The position numbers and the translations under genes are program-made. Shown piece by piece: positions 8,544 through 17,676 of a DNA stretch of 62,370 bases. The stretch is from Synergistaceae bacterium (GTDB lineage Bacteria; Synergistota; Synergistia; Synergistales; Aminobacteriaceae), in the NCBI GenBank assembly GCA_031272035.1, contig JAISUO010000046.1:1-62370 (forward strand), in the 5' to 3' direction. Position 1 is the first letter of the stretch. Each line of letters begins with the position of its first letter. The notes under the pieces are model-generated. The model was given only the letters and a program-made list of their open reading frames with translations. It ran no database searches and was not told the origin of the DNA.

Positions 8544-9884
8544 TCAGGGCGCGCATAAATTCAGAACGACGCCGGCGACCAGAAAATAGACGATCAGGCC
8601 GCCGGCATCCACCAGGGTCGTGACGATGGGGGCGGCCATCAGTGCGGGGTCGAACTTCAGCCGCCGCGCCAGAAGGGGCAGCATACTGCCGATGAGGTTG
8701 GCGAAGAGAACCGTGGCGAAAAGGCTCGTTCCGACGATCAGCCCCAGGGAGAGGCTGCCGCTCAGAAGCCATTTGTAGGCTACGTTGATGACGCCCAGCA
8801 CTCCGCCGACCAGTGTGCTGATTCGCAGTTCTTTCCAGAAAATCGAGATCCAGTCGGCAAGTTCCAGTTCTCCCACCGCCATGCCGCGGATGATCAGAGT
8901 GGAGGACTGGGAGCCCGCGTTTCCTCCCGTGTCCATCAGCATGGGAATGGCGGAAATCAGAGCCGGAAGCGCCGCGAAGAGGGCTTCGTAGTGGGTGATG
9001 ATGCCTCCCGTGAAAAACGCGCTCACCATAAGAAACAGCAGCCAGCCGATCCGGCGTTTCGCCATCTCGAAGACCCCCGCCGAAAGGTAGGGATCGTCGG
9101 AGGGCTTCATTGCCGCCATGAGGTGAAAGTCCTCCGTGTTTTCCTCCTCCAGAACTTCCATCGCGTCGTCGACGGTGATGATGCCCACCAAATGCCGCTC
9201 CGTGTCCACCACAGGCAGGGCGATGAGGTCGTACTTCTGGAAGATCTCCGCCACCTGTTCCCGATCGTCGCCGGTGGTGGCATAGATGATGTTCCGGCTC
9301 ATGATGTCGCCGATGCGGTCCGTGGGCTCCGACAGCAGAAGGGTTTTCACGGTGACTACCCCTTTGAGAATGCGCTTCGCATCGGTGACGTAGCAGGTGT
9401 AAATGGTTTCCTTGTCCATGCCCTCCCGGCGAATGCGTCGGAAGGCCGCCTCCACGTCCATCTCCTCTTTCAGGCTGATGTACTCCGTGGTCATGATGCT
9501 GCCCGCCGAGTCCTCCCGATAGCGGAGAAGCTGGTTGATCTGGTTTCGCGTGTCCTCCGAGACGTTTTTCAGGACGCGTTTGACCACGTTCGCCGGCATT
9601 TCTTCGACAAAATCCACGGCGTCGTCCAGAAACAGGTCGTTGACGATATGAGAAAGCTCCGGATCCGTCAGAAGACTGATGAGGTTTTCCTGCGTATCCG
9701 GCTGAAGATAGGAAAAAACGCTGGCCGCGGCATCCTTGGGCAGAGAGCGGAACAGCACCACCCGCCGTTCCGGAGTCAGTTCCTCCAGATCGTCGGCAAT
9801 GTCAACCACGTTGGTGTTCAGCATGAGCTCCTTGAGCTGCCGGTGTTTTTTTGTGTCGATAAGTTCCGTGATGAGATCCGTCAT
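8544..9884 (-). CDS. mgtE: Magnesium transporter MgtE
   Basis: Gated Mg2+ channel of the inner membrane. The 446-residue protein shows the full MgtE order: N-terminal helical domain with repeated LFRSLP-like units (residues 10-130), two CBS domains (about 135-260, including the IPVV-like segment LIALPVVDTERHLVGIITVD), and five C-terminal membrane helices with GGNAGSQSSTLIIRGMAVGE, the pore region. ATG at 9884 follows GGAGG, which lies in a hairpin (separate entry). It converges with the FAD-protein gene. In known MgtE proteins the CBS and N domains sense cytoplasmic Mg2+ and close the channel. Confidence 0.95.
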   Translation of the reverse strand: MTDLITELIDTKKHRQLKELMLNTNVVDIADDLEELTPERRVVLFRSLPKDAAASVFSYLQPDTQENLISLLTDPELSHIVNDLFLDDAVDFVEEMPANVVKRVLKNVSEDTRNQINQLLRYREDSAGSIMTTEYISLKEEMDVEAAFRRIRREGMDKETIYTCYVTDAKRILKGVVTVKTLLLSEPTDRIGDIMSRNIIYATTGDDREQVAEIFQKYDLIALPVVDTERHLVGIITVDDAMEVLEEENTEDFHLMAAMKPSDDPYLSAGVFEMAKRRIGWLLFLMVSAFFTGGIITHYEALFAALPALISAIPMLMDTGGNAGSQSSTLIIRGMAVGELELADWISIFWKELRISTLVGGVLGVINVAYKWLLSGSLSLGLIVGTSLFATVLFANLIGSMLPLLARRLKFDPALMAAPIVTTLVDAGGLIVYFLVAGVVLNLCAP

Positions 9885-9891
9885 GAGATAA

Positions 9892-9957
9892 CCTCCGTTT
9901 CCCGGAGCGGAGGGCTCAGACGTGTGAGAGGATCAGTGGGCTTCTCCGGGGAAACCC
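9892..9957 (-). promoter_or_regulatory. Structured mgtE leader with a ribosome-site hairpin
   Basis: CCTCCG (9892-9897) and CGGAGG (9908-9913) form a perfect 6-bp inverted repeat. On the mgtE transcript the strand complementary to 9892-9897 is the GGAGG ribosome site, so the stem would hide it. A second hairpin lies just upstream (9938-9944 with 9951-9957, 7 bp with one wobble). The pair suggests translational control. It does not match the M-box consensus as far as I can judge by eye. Confidence 0.45.
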
Positions 9958-10084
9958 GCGTTACCTTTCCCGCACGGCCCGCCGCCGTCCGTTCAATTTA
10001 AGCGTCCTTCGCGAAGGGGGGTAACTTTCAGGCCCTGCGTCCATGCGCAACTCACTTCCTTTTCTTTTTGAAATTTTTACTTTT

Positions 10085-10606
10085 TTACTGAACAGAAACA
10101 TAAATCAATCCGTGTCCCGACAGCCAGATGCTGAGACAGGAAAAAACGACAAACATCACAAAGGCCGTTTCACCCTGGCTCATTTGCCCGGGAACGTCGG
10201 CCACCCGAAAAAAATACCAGCCGAACGTCTTTCGCCAGGGAACCAACAGAGGAACCCTGCCGCAGCAGGCGTCGCAGAAAATATGCAGCAGCCCGCCGAG
10301 AAACCAGAATGCCGCGCAGGTGGAGAAAGTTTCCAGAACATGGGTTCCCAGTTCCTGCGGAAAGGTGCTCAGCTGCGGAACCAGCCCGCTTCCCCATCGG
10401 TAATAACAGAAAATAAACGCCGCCCCGTAGAGCACGAACCAGTGCGATGTCCTTCTGTGATGCCGCCCCCGTTTTTTTCTCCAGATTATGTGCTCGATTC
10501 TGTCGGGGAACGTACTGCCCATTGCCGCCAGCGCCGAGGCCAAAAGCGAATCCGTGGTCGCCATCAGAATCGCGAAGGCCGTTATTCGATGTCCTTTACC
10601 TGTCAC
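10085..10606 (-). CDS. YdjM-like membrane-bound metal-dependent hydrolase
   Basis: A 173-residue membrane protein with four to five hydrophobic segments and the His/Asp signature of the YdjM/DUF457 family: GKGHR at the N-terminus, FPDRIEH, HRRTSHW and GGLLHIFCDAC. These polar residues are thought to bind a metal, and the biological role of the family is poorly known (E. coli YdjM is SOS-regulated). The start at 10606 is GTG with only a weak ribosome site, so the true start is uncertain. It follows the slipin gene on the same strand after a 128-bp spacer with repeated GCATTTT words. Confidence 0.75.
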   Translation of the reverse strand: MTGKGHRITAFAILMATTDSLLASALAAMGSTFPDRIEHIIWRKKRGRHHRRTSHWFVLYGAAFIFCYYRWGSGLVPQLSTFPQELGTHVLETFSTCAAFWFLGGLLHIFCDACCGRVPLLVPWRKTFGWYFFRVADVPGQMSQGETAFVMFVVFSCLSIWLSGHGLIYVSVQ

Positions 10607-10734
10607 ACGTCAACCGCATTTCTTTAAATCATACTTCCTGATTGCATTTTCCTGCAATTACATTTTTTTTCAATCGCATTTTCTGTCGTTTTTTCTGCAA
10701 AAAACACCTGTTTCGCTCATTGTCCCATTTGCGG

Positions 10735-11547
10735 TCAGACGCCCTGTCCGCCCTGTTTTTCCTCTCTCGACAGCGTCTTTTCGATGAAAGGGCGAAGGAG
10801 GTCCACGGGGATCGGAAAGAACGTGGTGGAGTTGCGTTCGCCGGAGATTTCCCGAATCGTCTGCAGGTAGCGGAGCTGAAGCGTGACGGGAGACACTTCC
10901 ATTTGCTTCGCGGCCTCGGAAAGTTTCGTGGCCGCCTGAAGTTCTCCCTCGGCGGCGATGATTTTTGCGCGGCGTTCCCGTTCGGCCTCGGCCTGACGGG
11001 CCATGGCGCGCTTCATGCCGTCGGGAAGCTCCAGTTCCTTCACCTCCACGGCGCTGACCTTGATGCCCCAGGGATCTGTGCGCTCATCGATGATTTTCTG
11101 AAGCTCCTGGTTGATCTTTTCTCTGGAGGAGAGGACCTCGTCCAGTTCCACGGACCCCACCACGGATCTCAGTGTGGTTTGGGCGAGCTGACTCGTGGCC
11201 ATGACGTAGTTTTCGACTTCCACCACGGAATGAGACGGGTCCATGACGCGGAAATACACCACCGCGTTCACCTTGATGGGGACGTTGTCCTTTGTGATGA
11301 CCTCCTGAACGGGGACGTCCATGGTCAGGATCCTCAGGTCCACCGTGGTCACGCGGTCGATGACGGGAATGACGAACACCACCCCCGGTCCCCGGCTGCC
11401 GGCCAGACGCCCCAGGCGGAAAACAACGAGCCGCCTGTACTCCGGGACAATCCTGATTGCTGACGACAGAATCAGAAACAGGATAAAAAATATGCCCAGC
11501 CAGCTTCCAATGTTGGATAACATCCCAAAAGCAGCGTCGATCCTCAC
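10735..11547 (-). CDS. Slipin/SPFH-domain membrane protein (stomatin-like)
   Basis: A 270-residue protein with one N-terminal membrane helix ([18 protein letters not shown], about residues 12-29), then a band-7 domain starting [16 protein letters not shown]. The [14 protein letters not shown] segment and [15 protein letters not shown] are diagnostic for slipins, and a long charged coiled-coil rich in Ala/Glu/Arg ([14 protein letters not shown]) follows. Slipins form oligomeric membrane scaffolds. A neighbouring NfeD-type partner protease, common for the family, is absent. The start is GTG at 11547 with GGAGAGGG upstream. Confidence 0.9.
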   Translation of the reverse strand: MRIDAAFGMLSNIGSWLGIFFILFLILSSAIRIVPEYRRLVVFRLGRLAGSRGPGVVFVIPVIDRVTTVDLRILTMDVPVQEVITKDNVPIKVNAVVYFRVMDPSHSVVEVENYVMATSQLAQTTLRSVVGSVELDEVLSSREKINQELQKIIDERTDPWGIKVSAVEVKELELPDGMKRAMARQAEAERERRAKIIAAEGELQAATKLSEAAKQMEVSPVTLQLRYLQTIREISGERNSTTFFPIPVDLLRPFIEKTLSREEKQGGQGV

Positions 11548-11717
11548 AGCAAACCCTCTCCTTCAATATAAAAATTTTCAGAAATTATCGTTCTTTCAGG
11601 CGTTTTCCCTGAGTCTTTTTATATTAAAAGCATAACACAACGAAGCCGGAACGGAAGAAAAAATGCGATGTAAAAAAATGCGATGTGAAAATACGGGCAC
11701 TTTTCCGTACAGGCAGT

Positions 11718-12326
11718 TTAGACCGGAGAGTTTTCCTCCGCGGCGGGCAGCGGACGATGGGACAGCAGCCCCGCCCCTTCCAGCGTCGGAACCGCTCTGG
11801 AGGCCAGCCAGCCGCTTACCACAATTTTGATGAGATCGGGAACGAGGAAGGGAAGAAAAGCGAGTTGCACGACTCGGACAAAATCCAGTTCTTTTCCCGC
11901 GGCGAAGCGCATGATCAGATAAAAGCCCGGCAGTCCAACGGCGTAGAGCCCGACCGTGGCGGCCAGAGAGACGAGGGCGTACTGCAGAAACGTTTGAGCT
12001 TTCGAGGCGAGCAGTCCTCCGATCCAGGAAGCAACGATAAAGCCAATTAAAAAGCCGAAACTGGGAGAAAAAACAGTCTGTGGTCCACCTGTTCCTCCGG
12101 CGAAAACGGGCAGACCGATCAGGCCCATGACCACGTAGAGCATCTGGGAAAGCGGCCCGTATTTCGGCCCCAGCAGCAATCCCGACATCAGCACGATAAA
12201 CGACTGAACCGTTATCGGAACCGGCATGAAGGGCAGCGGAACCGACAGCATGGCTCCGATGGAGGTCAAAACGGCAAAAAAAGCGGTCAAAAGAAGATTT
12301 TTAAGTGGAAATGTTTTGTTGCTCAT
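11718..12326 (-). CDS. bioY: Biotin transporter BioY (ECF S component)
   Basis: Membrane substrate-binding subunit for biotin, 202 residues with six hydrophobic segments. The family signature is present: FMPVPITVQSF in the first third, LYVVMGLIGLPVFAGG, then FGFLIGFIVASWIGG. No ECF ATPase or T component lies nearby, so BioY must work alone or share an energising module encoded elsewhere. It lies 25 bp downstream of birA on the same strand and is very probably cotranscribed with it from the BirA-controlled promoter at 13416-13450. Start ATG follows AAAGGA. Confidence 0.93.
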   Translation of the reverse strand: MSNKTFPLKNLLLTAFFAVLTSIGAMLSVPLPFMPVPITVQSFIVLMSGLLLGPKYGPLSQMLYVVMGLIGLPVFAGGTGGPQTVFSPSFGFLIGFIVASWIGGLLASKAQTFLQYALVSLAATVGLYAVGLPGFYLIMRFAAGKELDFVRVVQLAFLPFLVPDLIKIVVSGWLASRAVPTLEGAGLLSHRPLPAAEENSPV

Positions 12327-12351
12327 GATTTCAGGGTCCTTTCTTTCAGGT

Positions 12352-13347
12352 TTACTTCAGTTTCAGGCTGACTTCCTCGGAACTGAGACGTATCCGTCCC
12401 GTTTCATTTTCGACGATGAGCGCACCTCCGTCGTCGATACCCGTGGCCAGGGCGCTGAAGGTTTCCGTTCCGGTGAAGACCTGGACGGTTCGCCCCAGCA
12501 CGTACTGACGGCTTCGGTATGCGTCCAGCAGTTCTTTTTTCCGGCCCTCGGCGAGAGCGATGCAGAAGGGCTCCAGACGGTTCAGGATTTCCGCCGCCAG
12601 TTCGTTCCGATCCGGACTGCCCCCAGTGAGCTGACCCAGGGATGTGGCGATTTCCCGCAAATCTTCGCCCACGGATCCCGTATTGACTCCAATCCCGATG
12701 ACGACGTGACTCATGCGTTGCAGCTCCAGGGATACGGCTCCCTCCGTCAAAATGCCGCAGAGTTTTTTGCCGTCGCACCAGACGTCATTGACCCATTTGA
12801 TTTGGGGGTTCAGATCATAGAGGGCTTCAATCGCCTCACAGACGGCCAGTCCCGCGCAGATGGTCAAAAAACGCGTTTCGTCGGCGGGAATGTCCGGCTT
12901 CAGCAGTATGCTCATGTAGAGCCCTTCTCCGGGGAGAGAGAGAAAAGGCCTGTTTTTGCGGCCTTTGCCTTTCGTCTGCCCGTCTGCCACAACGACGAAA
13001 CCCGCTTCTGTCGAAGTCAGGTCCATTCTCCTGATGTAGGCGTTAGTGGAGTCCACGGATTTCAGAACTTCGAGGCGACGCCCCAAAAATCGGGTTTTCA
13101 GACCAGATTGAATGAAAACTTCGGAGAGAACCCCGTTTCGACTCACAAAACGATAACCTCGCCGCGAAACGGACTCGATGGCGCAGCCACGCTCCTGCAG
13201 CAGTTTGATGATTTTCCACACGGCAACCCGGGAAACGCCCAGCTTCCGTGCCAGCTCTTCACCGGTGACAATTTCTCCCGCCTGTTCCTCCAGCAACGCC
13301 AGCACTCTGTCTTTGGCGAGGCCCGCTTCTCTCGTCTCCTGTCCCAT
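12352..13347 (-). CDS. birA: Biotin-protein ligase / biotin operon repressor BirA
   Basis: Bifunctional protein of 332 residues. It forms biotinyl-AMP and loads biotin on carboxylase subunits, and in the holo form it represses biotin genes. The N-terminus has a winged helix (VTGEELARKLGVSRVAVWK, then SRRGYRF). The catalytic part carries the adenylate loop GKGRKNRPFLS and the KWVNDVW and KLCGIL segments. I chose ATG at 13347 because AGGAGG precedes it, although an in-frame TTG lies eight codons further up and overlaps that site. A BirA operator upstream indicates autoregulation. Followed by bioY. Confidence 0.94.
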   Translation of the reverse strand: MGQETREAGLAKDRVLALLEEQAGEIVTGEELARKLGVSRVAVWKIIKLLQERGCAIESVSRRGYRFVSRNGVLSEVFIQSGLKTRFLGRRLEVLKSVDSTNAYIRRMDLTSTEAGFVVVADGQTKGKGRKNRPFLSLPGEGLYMSILLKPDIPADETRFLTICAGLAVCEAIEALYDLNPQIKWVNDVWCDGKKLCGILTEGAVSLELQRMSHVVIGIGVNTGSVGEDLREIATSLGQLTGGSPDRNELAAEILNRLEPFCIALAEGRKKELLDAYRSRQYVLGRTVQVFTGTETFSALATGIDDGGALIVENETGRIRLSSEEVSLKLK

Positions 13348-13415
13348 GACAATATTCCTCCTTTCCTGCAAAAGACCTGCAAAATATTACGGAGGATAGC
13401 ATGAAGACGTTCTTC

Positions 13416-13445
13416 TGTAAACCTGTATTTATAAAAAGGTTAACA
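13416..13445 (-). promoter_or_regulatory. BirA operator overlapping the birA-bioY promoter
   Basis: TGTAAACC (13416-13423), exactly 14 bases, then GGTTAACA (13438-13445) matches the bacterial BirA operator TTGTnAACC-N14/16-GGTTnACAA closely. On the minus strand a TATAAATA -10 region lies inside the spacer, and a weak TTTCAA -35 lies upstream. Bound BirA would therefore block the promoter of birA-bioY. Confidence 0.8.
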
Positions 13446-13454
13446 CATTTGAAA

Positions 13455-13482
13455 CCTGACGGGAGAACGAAGACCCGTCAGG
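13455..13482 (-). terminator. Hairpin after the first chemoreceptor gene
   Basis: CCTGACGGG (13455-13463) and CCCGTCAGG (13474-13482) make a perfect 9-bp stem with a ten-base loop. Read on the minus strand it follows the chemoreceptor gene and is trailed only by TTT, so termination may be partial. Its right arm is the first unit of a threefold 15-bp repeat. Confidence 0.5.
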
Positions 13483-13541
13483 CGAATGTTCGTCAGGCAA
13501 AGGTTCGTCAGAGTGAAAAAAGTTCGCGATTTCTCCCGCTA

Positions 13542-15743
13542 TTATGCTTTTGGTCTGGGTGGTTTGGATAAAGACACCGCTGTGGACGGCAGCGCTTTTT
13601 CCGCGCCCTCCGGAGAGATGGGAGGCAGACTGAAGCGGGACAGGATATGGGTCAGGTTTTGAGCGTGCTCCGCCATCGTTTCCGAGTGCTGTGCCACGCC
13701 AAGGCCCAGTGATGCAGTATTTTCGCTGATCCGGCGTATGTTCGCGATTGTATCCACCATTTCCATCGTGGACCTCGTGGCGCTGTCGATGCCCGTCGCG
13801 ACCTCTCTGCTGGAAGCCGCCTGTTCCTCGGCCACGGCCGCGATATTTTGTATGGAGTCGTTGGCTTTCTGAATCTCCTGCAGGGCGTCATTCAGCTCTT
13901 TTTGCGCCTCCGTCGCCTGAGTGAGGGTCGCCGCCAGACGGTTTCCCGCCTCTGTGGTGGCGTTGATACTGGCCTGAGCGCCATTCTGAAGTTCAACGAT
14001 GATTTCCTTTACGTTTTGAGCCGCCCGAGCGGATTCTTCCGCGAGTTTTCGAACTTCCTCCGCCACCACGGCGAAGCCCCGTCCCACCTCTCCGGCCCGG
14101 GCGGCTTCGATGGCCGCGTTCAGTGCCAAAAGATTCGTCTGGTCCGCAATGCCCGTGATAACCGACACGAAACTGCTGACGTTTTCGACGGAAGCGACCA
14201 GCTGCCGCGTCCTGCTTTCACTTTCTTTTGCGTTTACGTCGACTTCACGCATGCCTTCGATGACGTCGTTGACCGTCTGGATGGCTTTGTGAGAGGCCTC
14301 CGTGGTCTGAGAAATAAACTGGGCGCTGTCCGTGGCGGACTGTGCGACGGTATCCGCGCCGGCACTCATCTCTTCCACTCCCGAGTTGCTCTCCTGAAGG
14401 GCGGCTCCGTTGCTTTCGCTCAGGGCGGAAACCTGTTCGATGGATATTCTGACTTCTTCCATGCCTGCGCTGGTCTGCTCCGCAATGGAGGAGAGTTTCT
14501 CGGCGCTTTCCTCCAGGCTGTCTGCCACGGTGACCACCTTTTGCAGTCCGTAAGACTGGGTTTTGATCATATCTGCGATGGCATCGGCCATGACGGCCAG
14601 TTCATCCCTGCCGTCATAGCGAAAGTCCTTCCTCCGGATGGTCAGATCGCCCTCTCCGGCGCGCTGGGCCAGAGTGACGATGCTGTTGAGGGGTTTTGTA
14701 ATGCTGCGGGCGATCAGCCAGGCCACCAGAAATCCCAGCACAAGCGAGACCATCGTCGAAGAGAGCAGGAGGAAAATGGTTTTGCCCAGTTCCTGAGAGC
14801 TTTCTTCAGCGGCGTTCTTCACCCAGTTCTGGCCGATATCGGAGGCCTGAGTCCCTTCATCGTTAAGCGTTTTCACGAGAGGACTCCGTACGGCGTTCAG
14901 CAGGCCCAGTTCCCTGTAAGCCGTCAGGAAATTACGCAGCTCTCCCCTGTAGTTGGCAGAGGCGTTCAGAATGCTGTCCATTTGAGCGATTTCTTCTTCG
15001 TTTTCGGCGTAGTTGCGTAAATTTACGGCGGCTTTGTCAAGGAGGTCCAGGTCATCGAAAAATTGCTGCACCCCCTCCATGTTGTTCCTGCCTATGGCGC
15101 TCTGAACGCCGTTCCGTACTTTTTGGAAAGAGTCGTTGATTTGGTTGATCAGGCTCAGCCATTCCAGTTCCTGATGGAAGCGTCGGGAAAAGGAGCGGTC
15201 CAGCCCTTCGGCGTTGTCCAGGGCATGATCCGCGAGACGGCTTATGCTCTCGAAAATGACGCTCCGCACCTCGAAGCTCTTCGCAAACAGTGTCGAACCC
15301 GCCTGAATCATCCTGTCGTAAGCGGAGTTCTTTTCCTGGAGGGCGGTTGTCGTCCGGCGGAGGGCATTCACGTACTCCTGGTAGGGAGGCGCCAGTTTTT
15401 CCACGACGTACTTTGGCGTCGCCAGCTCCGGCCAGGTGGCGTTCATCGTTTTTATGAGGTCCAGAATCCTGCGGGCGTCCTGTGTCGTCGCCGCGACATT
15501 CTCTATCGTCTCCTTCGTCGTGTTGTTCTGCATTTTGCTCACGCTCAGGAACACCTCGTACTGCGCCCGTTCCAGCGAAAAGGTCGTCATCATGGCGGGA
15601 ATGACCTGATCCGTCAGATAAAGGCTTTCATCCCGCAGGTGCGACAGGGAACTCCAGCTCACCCCCACGGCGACGATGAATACAATCAGAAGGATACTGA
15701 ACCCCAGCAACAGTTTGAAACCGATTTTGAAGTTGTTCCACAT
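13542..15743 (-). CDS. Methyl-accepting chemotaxis protein
   Basis: Membrane chemoreceptor of 733 residues. Segments in order: membrane helix 1 (about residues 8-28, [19 protein letters not shown]), a periplasmic helical sensor domain (about 30-320), membrane helix 2 (about 321-343), HAMP (about 344-400) and a cytoplasmic signalling coiled coil with the conserved tip [20 protein letters not shown]. There is no C-terminal CheR/CheB-binding pentapeptide. Start ATG at 15743 (MWNNFKIG) was chosen over a longer frame because AAAGGAG precedes it and because the second receptor in this window starts the same way. No che or flagellar genes are in the window. Confidence 0.93.
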   Translation of the reverse strand: MWNNFKIGFKLLLGFSILLIVFIVAVGVSWSSLSHLRDESLYLTDQVIPAMMTTFSLERAQYEVFLSVSKMQNNTTKETIENVAATTQDARRILDLIKTMNATWPELATPKYVVEKLAPPYQEYVNALRRTTTALQEKNSAYDRMIQAGSTLFAKSFEVRSVIFESISRLADHALDNAEGLDRSFSRRFHQELEWLSLINQINDSFQKVRNGVQSAIGRNNMEGVQQFFDDLDLLDKAAVNLRNYAENEEEIAQMDSILNASANYRGELRNFLTAYRELGLLNAVRSPLVKTLNDEGTQASDIGQNWVKNAAEESSQELGKTIFLLLSSTMVSLVLGFLVAWLIARSITKPLNSIVTLAQRAGEGDLTIRRKDFRYDGRDELAVMADAIADMIKTQSYGLQKVVTVADSLEESAEKLSSIAEQTSAGMEEVRISIEQVSALSESNGAALQESNSGVEEMSAGADTVAQSATDSAQFISQTTEASHKAIQTVNDVIEGMREVDVNAKESESRTRQLVASVENVSSFVSVITGIADQTNLLALNAAIEAARAGEVGRGFAVVAEEVRKLAEESARAAQNVKEIIVELQNGAQASINATTEAGNRLAATLTQATEAQKELNDALQEIQKANDSIQNIAAVAEEQAASSREVATGIDSATRSTMEMVDTIANIRRISENTASLGLGVAQHSETMAEHAQNLTHILSRFSLPPISPEGAEKALPSTAVSLSKPPRPKA

Positions 15744-16071
15744 TCCTCTCAAATCTCCTTTGACAATGGCATTGTGCAAGTTATGCCCAAGATATACATC
15801 CTTTTAAGGAAGAGTTCTTCCGTAAGCCCAACGAATCCGCAACGGGGAATATTGCTGTAAAAAGCGTTGGCGCAATATTTTTCATTCTTATGTTAAGGAT
15901 AAAATGAGATTTTTTAGAGAAATGTACTCTTTTATTTGCAGAAAATATAATGAAAATGATGGTTCAGCAACAATAAACAATTAAAATTTGAACCGCCTGA
16001 GCTTCAGACTTCCCTCAGACTTCTCATCAGACTTTCTTTCAGGTTTTGATGCGGTTATTGCTGCTGTCGTT
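15744..16071 (-). promoter_or_regulatory. AT-rich spacer with promoter for the first chemoreceptor
   Basis: No gene seen. On the minus strand TTGCTG (15970-15965), a 17-bp spacer and TATTTT (15947-15942) form a plausible promoter for the chemoreceptor. Near the HD-GYP stop the word CAGACTT occurs three times (16005, 16016, 16028) at an 11-12 bp period. Confidence 0.45.
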
Positions 16072-17298
16072 TTAAAGCGGGGGCAGTGCGGGGGAGGGGA
16101 TGTCCTGGTTTGAATATTCGGCCATAACCAGATCCATATCCTTCACGATGCTCTCGTCCACAAAGCCCTTTTCCGCCATGCCGTACAGGATCGCCATAGT
16201 GGCCTGATGGTCGCGGGGATTGTGATAGGGACGGGCTTCGCTGACGGCCTGATAGATGTCGATACAGGCCAGCATGCGCGAGATGAAATCCAGATCTTCC
16301 CGACGTTTTCCGAAGGGATAGCCGGAACCGTCCAGTTTTTCGTGATGTTCGGAAGCCCACCTGCAAATATCCTCGAAGCCGTCGATGGGCCGGAGCAGAT
16401 TCCAGGTGTGGTACACGTGCTTTTTGATGATGGTGAACTCTTCCTCGTTCAGCTTTCCGGGTTTTTCCAGAATGTTTACGGGGGTGACGAGCTTGCCGAT
16501 GTCGTGCAGGGCGGCGGCCAGGTAAATTTTTGTCCGCAGCGTGTCGTTGCAGCCGTAGTAGCCGCTCATCAGCCAGGCTCTGTTGGCGATCTGAGACGTG
16601 TGTTTTCGGGTAAAGGTCGATTTATAGTCGATAATTCGCGCCGTCACTTCCGCAAGACGCATCATCGCCCCGTTGTCGAGGTTCACGATCGTGAAGGGAA
16701 TGCTCTGCTGCACCGTTTCTTCGATCCGGTCGTCCCGCAGGAGGAAGAGTATCTCTTCGTCGAGAATCGCCAGCATGGCTCCGGCGGCGCGTATCGTGAA
16801 GCGTTTTCCCGTGTCCTCCACGATTTGCCTCCGAAGGTCCGGCAGAGTGTCGAAGGACAGAGTCGCCAGGTGATGGTCGATGTCGATCATGTCGGCTATA
16901 GCGATCAGCTCGGCTCCAAAGGGGTATTCTCCTGCCTTTTTGCCGAAAGCGCCGCTGCCGTCGGCGTATTCGTGGTGATACAGGATAAATCCGTCGATGT
17001 CGCTTTCGAAGGGCAGCATTTCCGCGTTGCGCTGTCCGTACTGGCAGTGAGGACGCATGGATGGGGGATCGCCCTTTTTCAGAGCGTCAATGTACTCCGT
17101 CAGAGCGTTGTCATGGAGCAGGGCGCAGAACGTCGCCGCGGACAGGAATCTGTCGTCCATTTTTGCGTGCCGGCACATGGCGGCCACGAGCACGGCGATG
17201 CGCTTGCCGTGATACGTACTCGCCCCCAGCAACTCGCCCTCCACAACGTCGAGCGCCATGGAGAGGGATTCCATCAGTTGGTCCATTCTGATCCTCAT
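16072..17298 (-). CDS. HD-GYP domain protein, probable cyclic-di-GMP phosphodiesterase
   Basis: A 408-residue soluble protein. The C-terminal half carries a complete HD-GYP set: ALHDIGKLVTP, then KHVYHTW, then EHHEKLDGSGYPFG, the residues that coordinate the metal centre and define the family. The N-terminal half has a degenerate HD unit (CALLHDNALTEY and ILYHHEYADGSGAFG), so this is a duplicated HD/HD-GYP architecture. It probably cleaves c-di-GMP. Start ATG at 17298 (MRIRMDQL) was chosen for the GGAGG site 9 bp upstream, and longer starts lack one. Two perfect tandem duplications lie upstream (17336-17357 and 17410-17427). Confidence 0.9.
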   Translation of the reverse strand: MRIRMDQLMESLSMALDVVEGELLGASTYHGKRIAVLVAAMCRHAKMDDRFLSAATFCALLHDNALTEYIDALKKGDPPSMRPHCQYGQRNAEMLPFESDIDGFILYHHEYADGSGAFGKKAGEYPFGAELIAIADMIDIDHHLATLSFDTLPDLRRQIVEDTGKRFTIRAAGAMLAILDEEILFLLRDDRIEETVQQSIPFTIVNLDNGAMMRLAEVTARIIDYKSTFTRKHTSQIANRAWLMSGYYGCNDTLRTKIYLAAALHDIGKLVTPVNILEKPGKLNEEEFTIIKKHVYHTWNLLRPIDGFEDICRWASEHHEKLDGSGYPFGKRREDLDFISRMLACIDIYQAVSEARPYHNPRDHQATMAILYGMAEKGFVDESIVKDMDLVMAEYSNQDIPSPALPPL

Positions 17299-17676
17299 AA
17301 ATCTCAGCCTCCAGCCTGTCGACAGCAACACTCGCTTGAAAGCAAATTGAAAGCAAATTGGCATCAAGCCTTCGCGACAAAACGACCCCGCAGTTGTAAC
17401 GCGGCTTCTTACTAAATCTACTAAATCGACAGTATAACACTTACAAAAAATGAAACATAAGTTTTTCTACTTTTCCTTTAGAACGGGGGCACAGTCTGTT
17501 CTCCCTGTTTCCTCCCGTTCCTCTTTGTGTGGCGCATCCGCCGGAGAAGCCTTATAATACAAAAACAGCATATCATTATTATTCGACGCCTGAGACAGGG
17601 TGGCAGTACTTCCTCCGGAACGGTGGTGACGGTTCCTGGTAAGGATGGATACGCCGAAAATCGGGAGGTGGATACA
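17299..17676 (+). other. Divergent spacer between HD-GYP and LarA-like genes
   Basis: A 378-bp gene-free region. On the plus strand a TATAAT box lies at 17553-17558 without a clear -35. On the minus strand TATACT lies just upstream of the HD-GYP leader. It includes TTGAAAGCAAA twice in tandem (17336-17346, 17347-17357) and TACTAAATC twice in tandem (17410-17418, 17419-17427). A longer in-frame extension of the downstream gene into this region has no ribosome site. Confidence 0.4.

Noticed and set aside
9885-10084. M-box magnesium riboswitch upstream of mgtE
   Set aside because: The conserved M-box core words are absent; only hairpins were kept as an observation.
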